Positions 22,272 to 28,428 of a DNA stretch of 30,406 nucleotides are shown here, piece by piece. A program made the position numbers and the translations under genes. Below the pieces are notes generated by a model. The model did no database searches and was not told the DNA's origin. It was given only the letters and a program-made list of their open reading frames with translations. The DNA comes from Candidatus Uhrbacteria bacterium (GTDB lineage: Bacteria > Patescibacteriota > Patescibacteriia > UBA9934), in the NCBI GenBank assembly GCA_030688135.1, contig JAUYIW010000038.1, forward strand, positions 1-30,406, read 5' to 3'. How positions within the stretch are numbered: position 1 is the stretch's first letter; each line of letters begins with the position of its first letter.

Positions 22272-23666
22272 ATGACTATGAAAAAATTAGGGTTACTCAT
22301 AATAAGTTGTGCCTTTGCAATGCCGGCATTCGCGCAAGCATATCATACAGCTGACTCGGCCATTACGGTGAAGCTATTTGATTCTAACGGCGAGGTTACT
22401 ACAGAATTCCAGCCATTTGGCGATACCTATCGAGGTGACGCTAGCCTAGCATCTGCCGACCTTGGAAAAGATGGCGTACCTGAAATTATAATTGGCTCGG
22501 GTCATGGATTTGGGCCGTATGTAAAAGTTTATAGACAAGATGGATCGATTATTGGAGAATTTCTAGCTTATGCCAAGACCTACATTAATGGTGTCAATGT
22601 TACAACCTGCGACGTAAACGGCGATAATGTAAACGAAATTATCACAGGTACAATGTACGGAGGTGGACCGCATATTCGTATCTTCAACGAAATAGGTGAA
22701 CCATTCGGTGAAGGATTTTTTGCATACGATAGCGCTTTCCGCGGAGGCGTTAATGTCGCATGTGGTGACGTTGACAACGACGGAGTTGACGACATTGTAA
22801 CCGGCGCAGGCATTACCGGCGGACCTCATGTAAAAGTTTTCGATCAGTATGGTAACATGAAGTATGAAATTTTTACTGGTAGCGCACACGAAAATACTGG
22901 AATAGATGTTGCGGTTGGAGATTTAGACGGAGACGGTGACGCTGAAATTATTACAGGCCGTGATGGCGTTGGCGACTCAACAATAATTGTCTTGGACAAA
23001 ATAGATGATAAACTTTCTTTTGTTCTTTCACTTAACGCATTTCAAGATTATAAAAATGGATTAAATGTTGTAGCAGGTGACATTGACGGCGACGGAATGG
23101 ATGAATTTGGAGCATCAACAAAATCAAATGGTAATGGAGAGATTAAATTCTTTGAGATGACAGGAGCCGTAGCGCAAACTTCATCACCATTTGGCGAAGA
23201 CTTTACTCACGGTATAACATCGACAACGGTTGAAAATGGAAGTCCCGATCATCTTCTTGCAATGAATACTTCACCTCAAACAAAAGATATGATGGGACAA
23301 TATATCCTAGTTGATTTGAGTGAACAAACTCTATATGCATACGAAAACGGTACAATGGCAAGATCTTTTCTAATATCTAGCGGAACGAAGTATTACCCTA
23401 CTCCTACAGGGGAATTTAGCGTAACAGATAAATTACTGTGGCATGATTACTCCTGGTATTACGGTGCCGGAGATTCCAGAAATTACGACCTAAAAGATGT
23501 AAAGTATAATCTTCGTTTTAAGCCTAGCTTTTATATTCACTACGCATACTGGCACAATAATTTTGGTCATGTGATGAGCCATGGTTGCGTTAATGCACCA
23601 TACGATGGGGTTGAGTGGGTATATAACTGGGCTAATGTAGGAACAGTAGTAGAAATTGTAGAGTAG
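22272..23666 (+). CDS. Secreted FG-GAP repeat protein with L,D-transpeptidase domain
   Basis: A protein of about 464 residues. The N-terminus is a signal peptide (MTMKKLGLLIISCAFAMPAFAQA). Residues about 30-310 hold FG-GAP/VCBS-like repeats with calcium-type loops (DVNGDNVNEIITG, DVDNDGVDDIVTG, DLDGDGDAEIITG, DIDGDGMDEFG), predicted to form a beta-propeller. The C-terminal 130 residues are a YkuD-type L,D-transpeptidase, with QYILVDLSEQTLYAYENG at the start and the catalytic motif HNNFGHVMSHGCVN containing the nucleophilic cysteine. It would cross-link peptidoglycan or attach proteins outside the membrane. Starts at 22272 or 22278 are both possible. A TATAAT at 22263-22268 would make the mRNA nearly leaderless. 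Confidence 0.88.
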   Translation: MTMKKLGLLIISCAFAMPAFAQAYHTADSAITVKLFDSNGEVTTEFQPFGDTYRGDASLASADLGKDGVPEIIIGSGHGFGPYVKVYRQDGSIIGEFLAYAKTYINGVNVTTCDVNGDNVNEIITGTMYGGGPHIRIFNEIGEPFGEGFFAYDSAFRGGVNVACGDVDNDGVDDIVTGAGITGGPHVKVFDQYGNMKYEIFTGSAHENTGIDVAVGDLDGDGDAEIITGRDGVGDSTIIVLDKIDDKLSFVLSLNAFQDYKNGLNVVAGDIDGDGMDEFGASTKSNGNGEIKFFEMTGAVAQTSSPFGEDFTHGITSTTVENGSPDHLLAMNTSPQTKDMMGQYILVDLSEQTLYAYENGTMARSFLISSGTKYYPTPTGEFSVTDKLLWHDYSWYYGAGDSRNYDLKDVKYNLRFKPSFYIHYAYWHNNFGHVMSHGCVNAPYDGVEWVYNWANVGTVVEIVE

Positions 23667-23687
23667 GATTAATAATTTAAAAATTAT

Positions 23688-23788
23688 AATTGTCATTCTG
23701 AGTAGCAGTATCTATCCGTGGCAAAGAATTTTTCTACGAAATATCCATTCGCTCGCGATAGTTAGAATGCTCACTCAGGATGACAATT
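23688..23788. repeat. TGTCATTCTGAG palindromic element A
   Basis: Arms AATTGTCATTCTGAGT (23688-23703) and ACTCAGGATGACAATT (23773-23788) pair with one mismatch and are followed by a run of T to 23794, so the element can also terminate the L,D-transpeptidase transcript. A related element is at 29111-29212. Confidence 0.8.
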
Positions 23789-23844
23789 TTTTTTCTCTGT
23801 GTATAACTTTTTGTTTTATGTTTTTATTTTGATGCAATCAGAGA

Positions 23845-23850
23845 TATAAT
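23845..23850 (+). promoter_or_regulatory. -10 box of the histone-like gene
   Basis: TATAAT, with an AT-rich region upstream but no clear -35. The predicted start near 23857 leaves a leader of about 165 nt. Confidence 0.5.
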
Positions 23851-23856
23851 TTATGT

Positions 23857-24022
23857 ATGAAAATATTTTTGTTGCATGGTGCACGCACGTGCGCATGATG
23901 CAATAAAATATTTCATGCGCATCATTGAATCAAAAAAAATTTCGTGGTCGACGAAATGATCAGTGATGACATTTCTGTGTCTCTACATGCTTGAGACACA
24001 CGAAGAAAGGAGAACAATTATT
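23857..24022 (+). promoter_or_regulatory. Long structured leader with competing hairpins
   Basis: Four hairpins are seen. A: 23859-23914, a long AT-rich stem (GAAAATATTTTT...AAAATATTTC) capped by TTGCAT/ATGCAA. B: 23890-23921, TGCGCATGA/TCATGCGCA, a perfect 9-bp stem that uses the 3' arm of A, so A and B exclude each other. C: 23939-23957, ATTTCG/CGAAAT. D: 23976-24000, TGTGTCTC/GAGACACA, ending 7 nt before the AGGAGA Shine-Dalgarno at 24008. The arrangement looks like an RNA switch or thermosensor for the histone-like gene. No known riboswitch core was recognised. Confidence 0.5.
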
Positions 24023-24235
24023 ATGCCAGCAAAGAAACGAAAGCCAGCAAAGCGTAAAGCAGCTCCTAAGAAGAAGGCAGCAGCAAAGCGTAAGCCAGCA
24101 AAGCGTAAGCCAGCAAAGCGTAAAGCAGCTCCTAAGAAGAAGGCAGCAGCAAAGCGTAAGCCAGCAAAGCGTAAAGCAGCTCCTAAGAAGAAGGCAGCAG
24201 CAAAGCGTAAGCCAGCAAAGCGTAAGAAGAAATAA
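24023..24235 (+). CDS. Histone H1-like lysine/arginine-rich protein
   Basis: A 70-residue, extremely basic protein made of repeated KRKPAKRKAAPKKKAAA units (three full units plus partial ones), with essentially only K, R, A and P after the start. It resembles the C-terminal tail of histone H1 and bacterial H1-like proteins, and probably binds DNA or RNA nonspecifically. The DNA itself is a tandem repeat of about 51 bp (GCAGCTCCTAAGAAGAAGGC...), so copy number could vary by slippage. AGGAGA lies 9 nt before this ATG. A longer ORF from 23963 starts inside the leader hairpins and is less likely. Confidence 0.85.
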   Translation: MPAKKRKPAKRKAAPKKKAAAKRKPAKRKPAKRKAAPKKKAAAKRKPAKRKAAPKKKAAAKRKPAKRKKK

Positions 24236-24248
24236 TATCTTCTTTAGT

Positions 24249-24315
24249 AAAATCCCCGTCGTTCTAAGGAGGAAATCCTATGGAGGAATCATCCTAGAGC
24301 GTGCGGGGATTTTTG
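24249..24315 (+). terminator. Long terminator of the histone-like gene
   Basis: AATCCCCG near 24251 pairs with CGGGGATT near 24304, followed by TTTTTG. The 45-nt interior holds AGGAGGAAATCCT and GGAGGAATCATCC, which can form extra helices. Confidence 0.8.
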
Positions 24316-24356
24316 TTTGCGAACAAAAGGACGCAATCAAATGCGTCCTGACAAAA

Positions 24357-25694
24357 TTACTTCACTAACTTCTCTTGCGCCGCCACTGGTGGCGGATCAT
24401 CTTCTGAATAAATATGAACCTCGCCAAATATGCCATCGAAACCTGGGCGTATATTAAGCTCTCCTGCTCGCATGCGGCGTACGGCTTCTGCTACGGCCGG
24501 CGTTGAACGGTCTCCGATGTGCTCGATTGATTCGTCGAGAAGAATTGAAAACTCATTGCCAATTTGAGCAATCATCTTCTCATACATTGCCTGAACGCGT
24601 TTTGACGAAGTTGATTTTACGCCAAATGATTCAGCGATTAATTCTTGAAGTGGCACAATCGATTTATATGGTACATGTCCGCTCGGCATCTCATGTGCGT
24701 CGCGATCGGCTAAATCTTGAACTCGACTTAAAACGCCCACGGTGATTAGCTTGCCACACTTAGGGCACCGTCCGCCGTGTTTCTTTGTAACTTCCGGTGC
24801 ACACCAAAAATTGCAATTCGAATGTCCGTCGGTATGATATTTTCCTTCTTCCGGATAAAACTCAATCGTGTAGGCGAATTTTGACGTGTCACGCTCGCGT
24901 AAAATACGCACGAATTCATCATAACTTAATTCCGAACGATCCATTTCAAATACATTTGCTTCACGACCAAAATTGCGTGGACTGTGAGCGTCGGAATTGC
25001 TGATGAGCATTACATTGTCGAGCGCACTAAGCTGACGGTTCATCAGCGGGTCGCTCGAGAGCCCTGTCTCGATTGCATAAATATAAGGCGTCATCTCGCC
25101 AAAACACTCTTCGATACTATCGAATCCTGACTTTGATCCAAATACAGAAAACCACGGCGTCCAGGCGTGAGCTGGAATTACGATAATGCGCTCATTAATG
25201 TCCTTAAGTTGCCTGTAGAGTAGTTCTGAGTCGATTCCAAGTATTGGTCTGCCGTCTGCCTTTAAATTGAATCCCTGCTCGGTTAACCACTTGTTGATCT
25301 TGCCGACTGCTTCGATCGAAGGCGCCATTATTATGTTATGGATGCGCCTAACTTTGCCATCTTTTTTATAAATCTGCGCCACTTCGGTAGTCATCATAAA
25401 CCTAATCTCAGAGACTCCCCTCCTTTCCAAGGAGGGGTTGGGGGAGGTTCCGGTAGAGTCCCCCCCTTTTCCAAGTGGAGATGTAAGAGGGATTCTGAGC
25501 TTGTACAAACCCGGTTCAGCTTCTTCAAGCTTGCTTTGAATCTCCGAAAACCAGGCCGGATGCGTAAAATCCGCCGTACCCAAAACATCAACGCCTTTTT
25601 TAGCACACCAAAGCGCATTATTCTCAAGCGTTAGATCTTTCGAACATGCTCGCGAGAATCGTGAATGTAAGTGCCAGTCGGTTATGATTCTCAT
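24357..25694 (-). CDS. EndoQ-like PHP-domain endonuclease
   Basis: A 445-residue protein of the endonuclease Q/UvrD-associated PHP family, which nicks DNA 5' of deaminated bases and abasic sites. The PHP metal-site motifs are visible: DWHLHSRFSRACSK (residues 6-19), ADFTHP, TEVAQIYKKDGKVRRIHN, IPAHAWTPWF and NSDAHSP. A zinc-binding block follows (CNFWCAPEV...GGRCPKCGKLITVGV), typical of EndoQ. Residues 68-96 are an extra proline/glycine-rich stretch that translates two copies of an intergenic palindrome. The start lies inside the 3' end of the reverse transcriptase gene (71-bp overlap). A second copy of its first eight codons lies 2.7 kb upstream at 28369-28392, on the far side of the DGR. 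Confidence 0.88.
   Translation of the reverse strand: MRIITDWHLHSRFSRACSKDLTLENNALWCAKKGVDVLGTADFTHPAWFSEIQSKLEEAEPGLYKLRIPLTSPLGKGGDSTGTSPNPSLERRGVSEIRFMMTTEVAQIYKKDGKVRRIHNIIMAPSIEAVGKINKWLTEQGFNLKADGRPILGIDSELLYRQLKDINERIIVIPAHAWTPWFSVFGSKSGFDSIEECFGEMTPYIYAIETGLSSDPLMNRQLSALDNVMLISNSDAHSPRNFGREANVFEMDRSELSYDEFVRILRERDTSKFAYTIEFYPEEGKYHTDGHSNCNFWCAPEVTKKHGGRCPKCGKLITVGVLSRVQDLADRDAHEMPSGHVPYKSIVPLQELIAESFGVKSTSSKRVQAMYEKMIAQIGNEFSILLDESIEHIGDRSTPAVAEAVRRMRAGELNIRPGFDGIFGEVHIYSEDDPPPVAAQEKLVK
25407..25493 (-). repeat. Two palindromic repeat copies inserted in frame in endoQ
   Basis: On the coding strand, CCCTCTTACATCTCCACTTG followed by GAAAAGGGGG, and then AACCTCCCCCAACCCCTCCT followed by TGGAAAGGAGGGG. 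Both match the intergenic palindrome at 10071-10101 in layout. They encode PLTSPLGKGG and PNPSLERRG without breaking the frame. Confidence 0.75.
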
Positions 25695-26649
25695 ATCTCC
25701 TTAGTGAACTTATTTTCTGTTTTAGAATATATGTATTGCCATGTTTAAGCAAACCAATGTAACTGTCAACATTACATTCGCCTACTTTTTCAAGCATTCG
25801 ACGCTTTGTTACTGTTCTTAAGACACGATGATCCGAAAAATGTACCCAGCCAAGAAAATCAACACCCGAAGCAATCGTCCGAAGATCCACCTTATTAGGA
25901 TGAAGTTGTAAATGCAATTGTTCGTGTATGTATTGATTAATCTGGTACAAACGCTCAATTAAATACTGTTTGTTTCGACTCAATATAACAAAATCGTCTG
26001 CATATCGTATATAATACTTTTCACGAAACGCATGTTTTATAAATTGATCCAATTCATTCATGTATATATTAGAAAAAAGCTGTGATGTCAAATTTCCAAG
26101 TGGTAAACCTATACCCACTGTACTGGAAGAAAAACTTCTTATGGTCTTTTCGAGAAGCCATATTACTCGAGTGTCATCTATTCGTCGCTCAAGGAGATTT
26201 AAAAGAATGTTGTGATTGATTGATGCAAAGAAATTTTTTACATCGCATTTTAATACCCACACCGTCTTATGATCATTGAAAGATGCTCGCCTCGCAAAGA
26301 CCTCAAGGCGATTGAGTGCTTTGTGCGTTCCTTTCCCATTGCGACAAGAAAATGAATCGGAAATGAATGTACGGTCAAAAATAGGATATAATATGCGATA
26401 GGCAGCTCGGTGCAGTACGCGGTCGGTCACTGTTGCTTTGTGAATTATTCTCGTCTTCGGATCAGAAATTATGAATCGCTCATACGATCCGTGTTTATAT
26501 GTACGAGCCGCAAGACAATCATGCAACGCGAATAAGTTCTGCATCAGATTACGTTCGAAGAGTTGAACATCCAACCGTTTTCGTTTACCCCTAAGAAACT
26601 CTTGCCATGCTTTAAGCAAATTATCCATGGAAATAATCTCTTCAAACAT
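25624..26649 (-). CDS. DGR-type reverse transcriptase
   Basis: A 341-residue reverse transcriptase. Catalytic blocks are CDVKNFFASI (D136), GIGLPLGNLTSQLFSNIYMNELD (about 179-201) and YYIRYADDFVILS (YADD 216-219), then HPNKVDLRTIASGVDFLGW. The xGxxxSQ form of motif 4 in place of QGxxxSP is diagnostic of diversity-generating retroelements. It copies the template repeat transcript with errors at adenines, and the cDNA replaces the variable repeat of the target gene. Residues 1-12 (MFEEIISMDNLL) fit family N-termini, supporting the ATG at 26649 although it abuts the avd ATG on the other strand. A normal RT would end near SYIGLLKHGNTYILKQKISSL; the last 25 residues read into endoQ DNA. Confidence 0.95.
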   Translation of the reverse strand: MFEEIISMDNLLKAWQEFLRGKRKRLDVQLFERNLMQNLFALHDCLAARTYKHGSYERFIISDPKTRIIHKATVTDRVLHRAAYRILYPIFDRTFISDSFSCRNGKGTHKALNRLEVFARRASFNDHKTVWVLKCDVKNFFASINHNILLNLLERRIDDTRVIWLLEKTIRSFSSSTVGIGLPLGNLTSQLFSNIYMNELDQFIKHAFREKYYIRYADDFVILSRNKQYLIERLYQINQYIHEQLHLQLHPNKVDLRTIASGVDFLGWVHFSDHRVLRTVTKRRMLEKVGECNVDSYIGLLKHGNTYILKQKISSLRRYENHNRLALTFTILASMFERSNA

Positions 26650-27056
26650 ATGACTTCACAGAAAAAACTACTAACATCACCCCCCCCCAACACTTACCCA
26701 ACCTGCAATCATTAAAAAATACATATCTTCTTTGGTTTAGTTACCACCAAGACCTTCCAAAAGCCCACCGATACCCGCTTGGAGGAAAAATTGATGGGCT
26801 ATTCGTTGAACTAATAGAAATGACGGCCACCGCCGGCTTTACATCGAAACAAGAAAAGCTACCGTACTTAAGAGTTGCCATCCGGAAACTCGATACCTTA
26901 AAAATCTTCCTTCTTATACTCTGGGAAACAAAATCACTTGATAATAAGAAGTATATCGCTATTTCCGGCAAACTGGAAGAAGTTGGTCGCATGCTTGGTG
27001 GATGGCATGGACAGGTGCAAAAACAAAACTCTCCTGCAAAAGCAGAAGAGAAATGA
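26650..27056 (+). CDS. avd: Avd-like four-helix-bundle DGR accessory protein, start out of frame
   Basis: The frame ending at TGA 27056 encodes a typical Avd/S23-type four-helix bundle: NLQSLKNTYLLWFSYHQDLP, PLGGKIDGLFVELIEMTATAGF, KLPYLRVAIRKLDTLKIFLL, KKYIAISGKLEEVGRMLGGW. Avd binds the RT and template RNA and is needed for mutagenic retrohoming. No ATG, GTG or TTG lies upstream of the conserved region in this frame; the internal ATG at 26820 would cut off two helices. The ATG at 26650 opens MTSQKKLLTSPPP in another frame, which joins the body only by a -1 shift in, or one extra C in, the C9 run at 26680-26688; that product would be 135 residues. The gene runs opposite to RT, TR and target, and ends 6 bp from the TR. 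Confidence 0.8.
26680..26688 (+). repeat. C9 homopolymer at the avd start
   Basis: Nine consecutive C residues (26680-26688) directly between the only ATG and the conserved avd frame. With ten Cs the ATG would be in frame; with nine it is not. Confidence 0.85.
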
Positions 27057-27062
27057 AGAGAG

Positions 27063-27188
27063 TTGCGCCGCCACGAACGCGAACCCGTTCTCACGATTCC
27101 ACCTGTTGTCGAGCCTGTCGTAGTTCGCATTGAGCCACGAGCCGTCATCGTTGCGGTTCGCACTGAGCAAGTTCGGATCACCGTCAGA
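27063..27188 (-). repeat. DGR template repeat (TR), 126 bp
   Basis: It aligns without gaps to 27539-27664. All 16 differences are at TR adenines on the minus (coding) strand, 9 to G and 7 to T. None of the 97 non-adenine positions differs. Read in the VR frame it encodes AAY/AGG-rich codons (SANRNDDGSW, NANYDRLDNRWNRENG), the usual design that maximises substitution while avoiding stops. The last 25 bp contain almost no adenine and are identical, as expected of the initiation of mutagenic homology. Confidence 0.97.
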
Positions 27189-27426
27189 TTACACAAGGCA
27201 TCGTCCAAAACACCACCCCTTGAAATTCTTAGGGTTGAATAGAATTCGGCATTGTAATGCCCTAACGCCCTGCGCCAAGTATCTTCATTTTTTGAAGTTT
27301 CTGCATGAACCGCTCTATCCAAAACCTTGCCTGTCAACAGACAGACGTAGCCGTGAATATTCCGGATGCATGGATACTGGATTCGGTAGCGGGAAGCCTT
27401 GACCGCCCGCGTATTCACCTACTACC
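27189..27426 (-). other. TR leader, unknown ORF possible
   Basis: A 240-bp stretch between the presumed TR promoter and the TR. A GTG-initiated frame from 27418 reads a plausible peptide (about 75 residues before the TR, including EDTWRRALGHYNAEFYSTL) and continues out of phase through the TR and antisense to avd, for 225 codons in all. The frame through the TR and avd is certainly a shadow; the part before the TR might be a remnant or a functional RNA leader. Confidence 0.35.
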
Positions 27427-27432
27427 ACCTAC

Positions 27433-27441
27433 AGTATAACA
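27433..27441 (-). promoter_or_regulatory. Extended -10 promoter for TR-RT transcription
   Basis: The minus strand reads TGTTATACT immediately downstream of the target-gene terminator. Since that terminator separates target from TR, a promoter here is needed, and the predicted RNA would start near 27426. Confidence 0.5.
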
Positions 27442-27449
27442 AAATAAAA

Positions 27450-27483
27450 GCCCCCACACCTTTCTTTCGAAAGGTGTGGGGGC
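27450..27483 (-). terminator. 15-bp GAAA-loop hairpin: terminator and likely DGR target hairpin
   Basis: GCCCCCACACCTTTC and GAAAGGTGTGGGGGC form a perfect 15-bp stem. On the coding (minus) strand the loop is GAAA and the stem is followed by TTTTATTTT. It lies 55 bp past the VR. DGR targets are known to need a hairpin/cruciform with a GRNA tetraloop shortly downstream of VR, so one structure may serve both roles. Confidence 0.85.
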
Positions 27484-27526
27484 GAAGAGCTAAGGGTCAA
27501 AGGGCAGAAGACACAGGGTCTAAAGC

Positions 27527-28147
27527 CTAAGCGCCAACTTGCGCCGCCACGAACGCGAACCCGCACTCACGATACCACCAGCTGTCGAGCCCGTCGTAGT
27601 CCGCAACGAGCCACGAGCCGTCACCGTCGCGGTACGCACCGAGCAAGCACGGAACACCGTCAGAATCCTTGATCGGATCGTGCATGGTGACAATCCACCA
27701 AAGACCCATGGCCTCGATATCCTTGTCTGAGAACTTCTCGCGGATGAGGCAGGCGACCTCGGCGCCGGGATTGGTGAGCCCACGTTTCGTCGCTTCATCG
27801 CGGATCTTCCCGGTGACGCGATCGCAGTCCTCGAAGAACATGCCCTTCAGAACTGCAACCACGGTTGTCACACCAGTCGTTGGCCTGAAGTCATGGGAAC
27901 ACAAGACGCTCTTGGCGTAATCCCTCACACGGAACCCGGACTCCTCGAGTCGGGAGATCCACTCCTGCCCAGTCGTGCCATCACTCGTGAGCGTGAAGTA
28001 GATGACACCATCTTCCTCACGCCACGCACGCTTTGGCTCTACAACCTCGAGCTCGCCACGCAGGAAGGCTTCAGCTTTTTCCTCGCCACCGAGCTTGTTC
28101 ACAATGGCCTCAAACCAGTTGTGTGGACGGTGTCCGTATTTTGACAT
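27527..28147 (-). CDS. DGR target protein with C-terminal variable region
   Basis: A 206-residue protein starting MSKYGHRPHNWFEAIVNKLGG, with GGAG upstream of the ATG; the longer ORF from 28408 would run through the leader and promoter. Residues 162-203 are encoded by the 126-bp variable repeat. Compared with the template, 13 residues are changed (for example N to C, N to Y, R to W, D to V). The tail GFAFVAAQ is invariant, resembling the end of a C-type-lectin-fold variable domain. The N-terminal 160 residues (RGELEVVEPKRAWREEDGVIYFTLTSDGTTG..., SVLCSHDFRPTTGVTTVVAVLKGMFFED) are not a family I can name. There is no signal peptide, so the diversified protein appears cytoplasmic. GC content is clearly higher than in the neighbouring RT gene. 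Confidence 0.92.
   Translation of the reverse strand: MSKYGHRPHNWFEAIVNKLGGEEKAEAFLRGELEVVEPKRAWREEDGVIYFTLTSDGTTGQEWISRLEESGFRVRDYAKSVLCSHDFRPTTGVTTVVAVLKGMFFEDCDRVTGKIRDEATKRGLTNPGAEVACLIREKFSDKDIEAMGLWWIVTMHDPIKDSDGVPCLLGAYRDGDGSWLVADYDGLDSWWYRECGFAFVAAQVGA
27539..27664 (-). repeat. DGR variable repeat (VR), 126 bp
   Basis: The recipient of adenine-mutagenised cDNA. It is collinear with the TR at 27063-27188 and has 16 substitutions (coding strand A to G nine times, A to T seven times). The VR ends 12 bp before the end of the target gene. Confidence 0.97.
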
Positions 28148-28285
28148 ATCTTCTCCTTCGCCTAATAGGCGATTTGCCCTACCTTGTAGATAAGGACTTG
28201 TCACGACCGTAACCACCATGGTCACAGCCAGAAATCCCACAAACACTGAGGAACTTTTGGCTAGGACTGAACGAAACAACAATAG

Positions 28286-28314
28286 ATAGTAGCATATTTT
28301 TGCTCTTTTGTCAA
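28286..28314 (-). promoter_or_regulatory. Promoter of the DGR target gene
   Basis: Minus strand TTGACA (28309-28314), 17-bp spacer, TACTAT (28286-28291). The leader of about 130 nt (28279 to 28148) contains a CGCC/GGCG hairpin just before the Shine-Dalgarno. Confidence 0.8.
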
Positions 28315-28368
28315 GAGAACTTATGTTAAATTTCGCTAAAATGAGCCAATTTATTATACTGCCGAAAA

Positions 28369-28392
28369 ATGCCAGTCGGTTATTATGCGCAT
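28369..28392 (-). pseudogene. Orphan 5' end of endoQ (eight codons)
   Basis: The minus strand reads ATGCGCATAATAACCGACTG and then GCAT, encoding MRIITDWH, identical to the first eight residues of the intact endoQ at 25694 but with synonymous differences (CGC for AGA, ATA for ATC, CAT for CAC). The frame stops four codons later. 14 nt (TGCCAGTCGGTTAT) are identical in both copies. This marks the right boundary of the DGR insertion. Confidence 0.8.
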
Positions 28393-28398
28393 ATTTTT

Positions 28399-28427
28399 GT
28401 AGGGGCAACCCTTGTGGTTGCCCCTAC
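28399..28427. repeat. GTAGGGGCAACC palindrome
   Basis: A perfect 12-bp stem, GTAGGGGCAACC/GGTTGCCCCTAC, with a 5-nt loop, lying between the stop of the membrane protein (28429) and the orphan endoQ start. It resembles the hairpin before rpiB. It lacks a T-tract on the minus strand, so it is probably a dispersed palindrome and not a terminator. Confidence 0.75.
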
Positions 28428-28428
28428 G

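Noticed and set aside
25624..26649. The RT as a retron or group II intron protein
   Set aside because: The SQ-type motif 4, lack of maturase or endonuclease domains, adjacent Avd, and adenine-specific TR/VR pair all indicate a DGR.
26741..27418. A 225-codon minus-strand frame covering the TR and the avd region
   Set aside because: From the TR onward it is antisense to avd and out of phase with the TR/VR protein frame. Only the part before the TR (27189-27418) is kept, as a low-confidence region.
28148..28408. An N-terminal extension of the DGR target starting at 28408
   Set aside because: It would translate through a consensus promoter (28286-28314), and the ATG at 28147 has a good ribosome-binding site.
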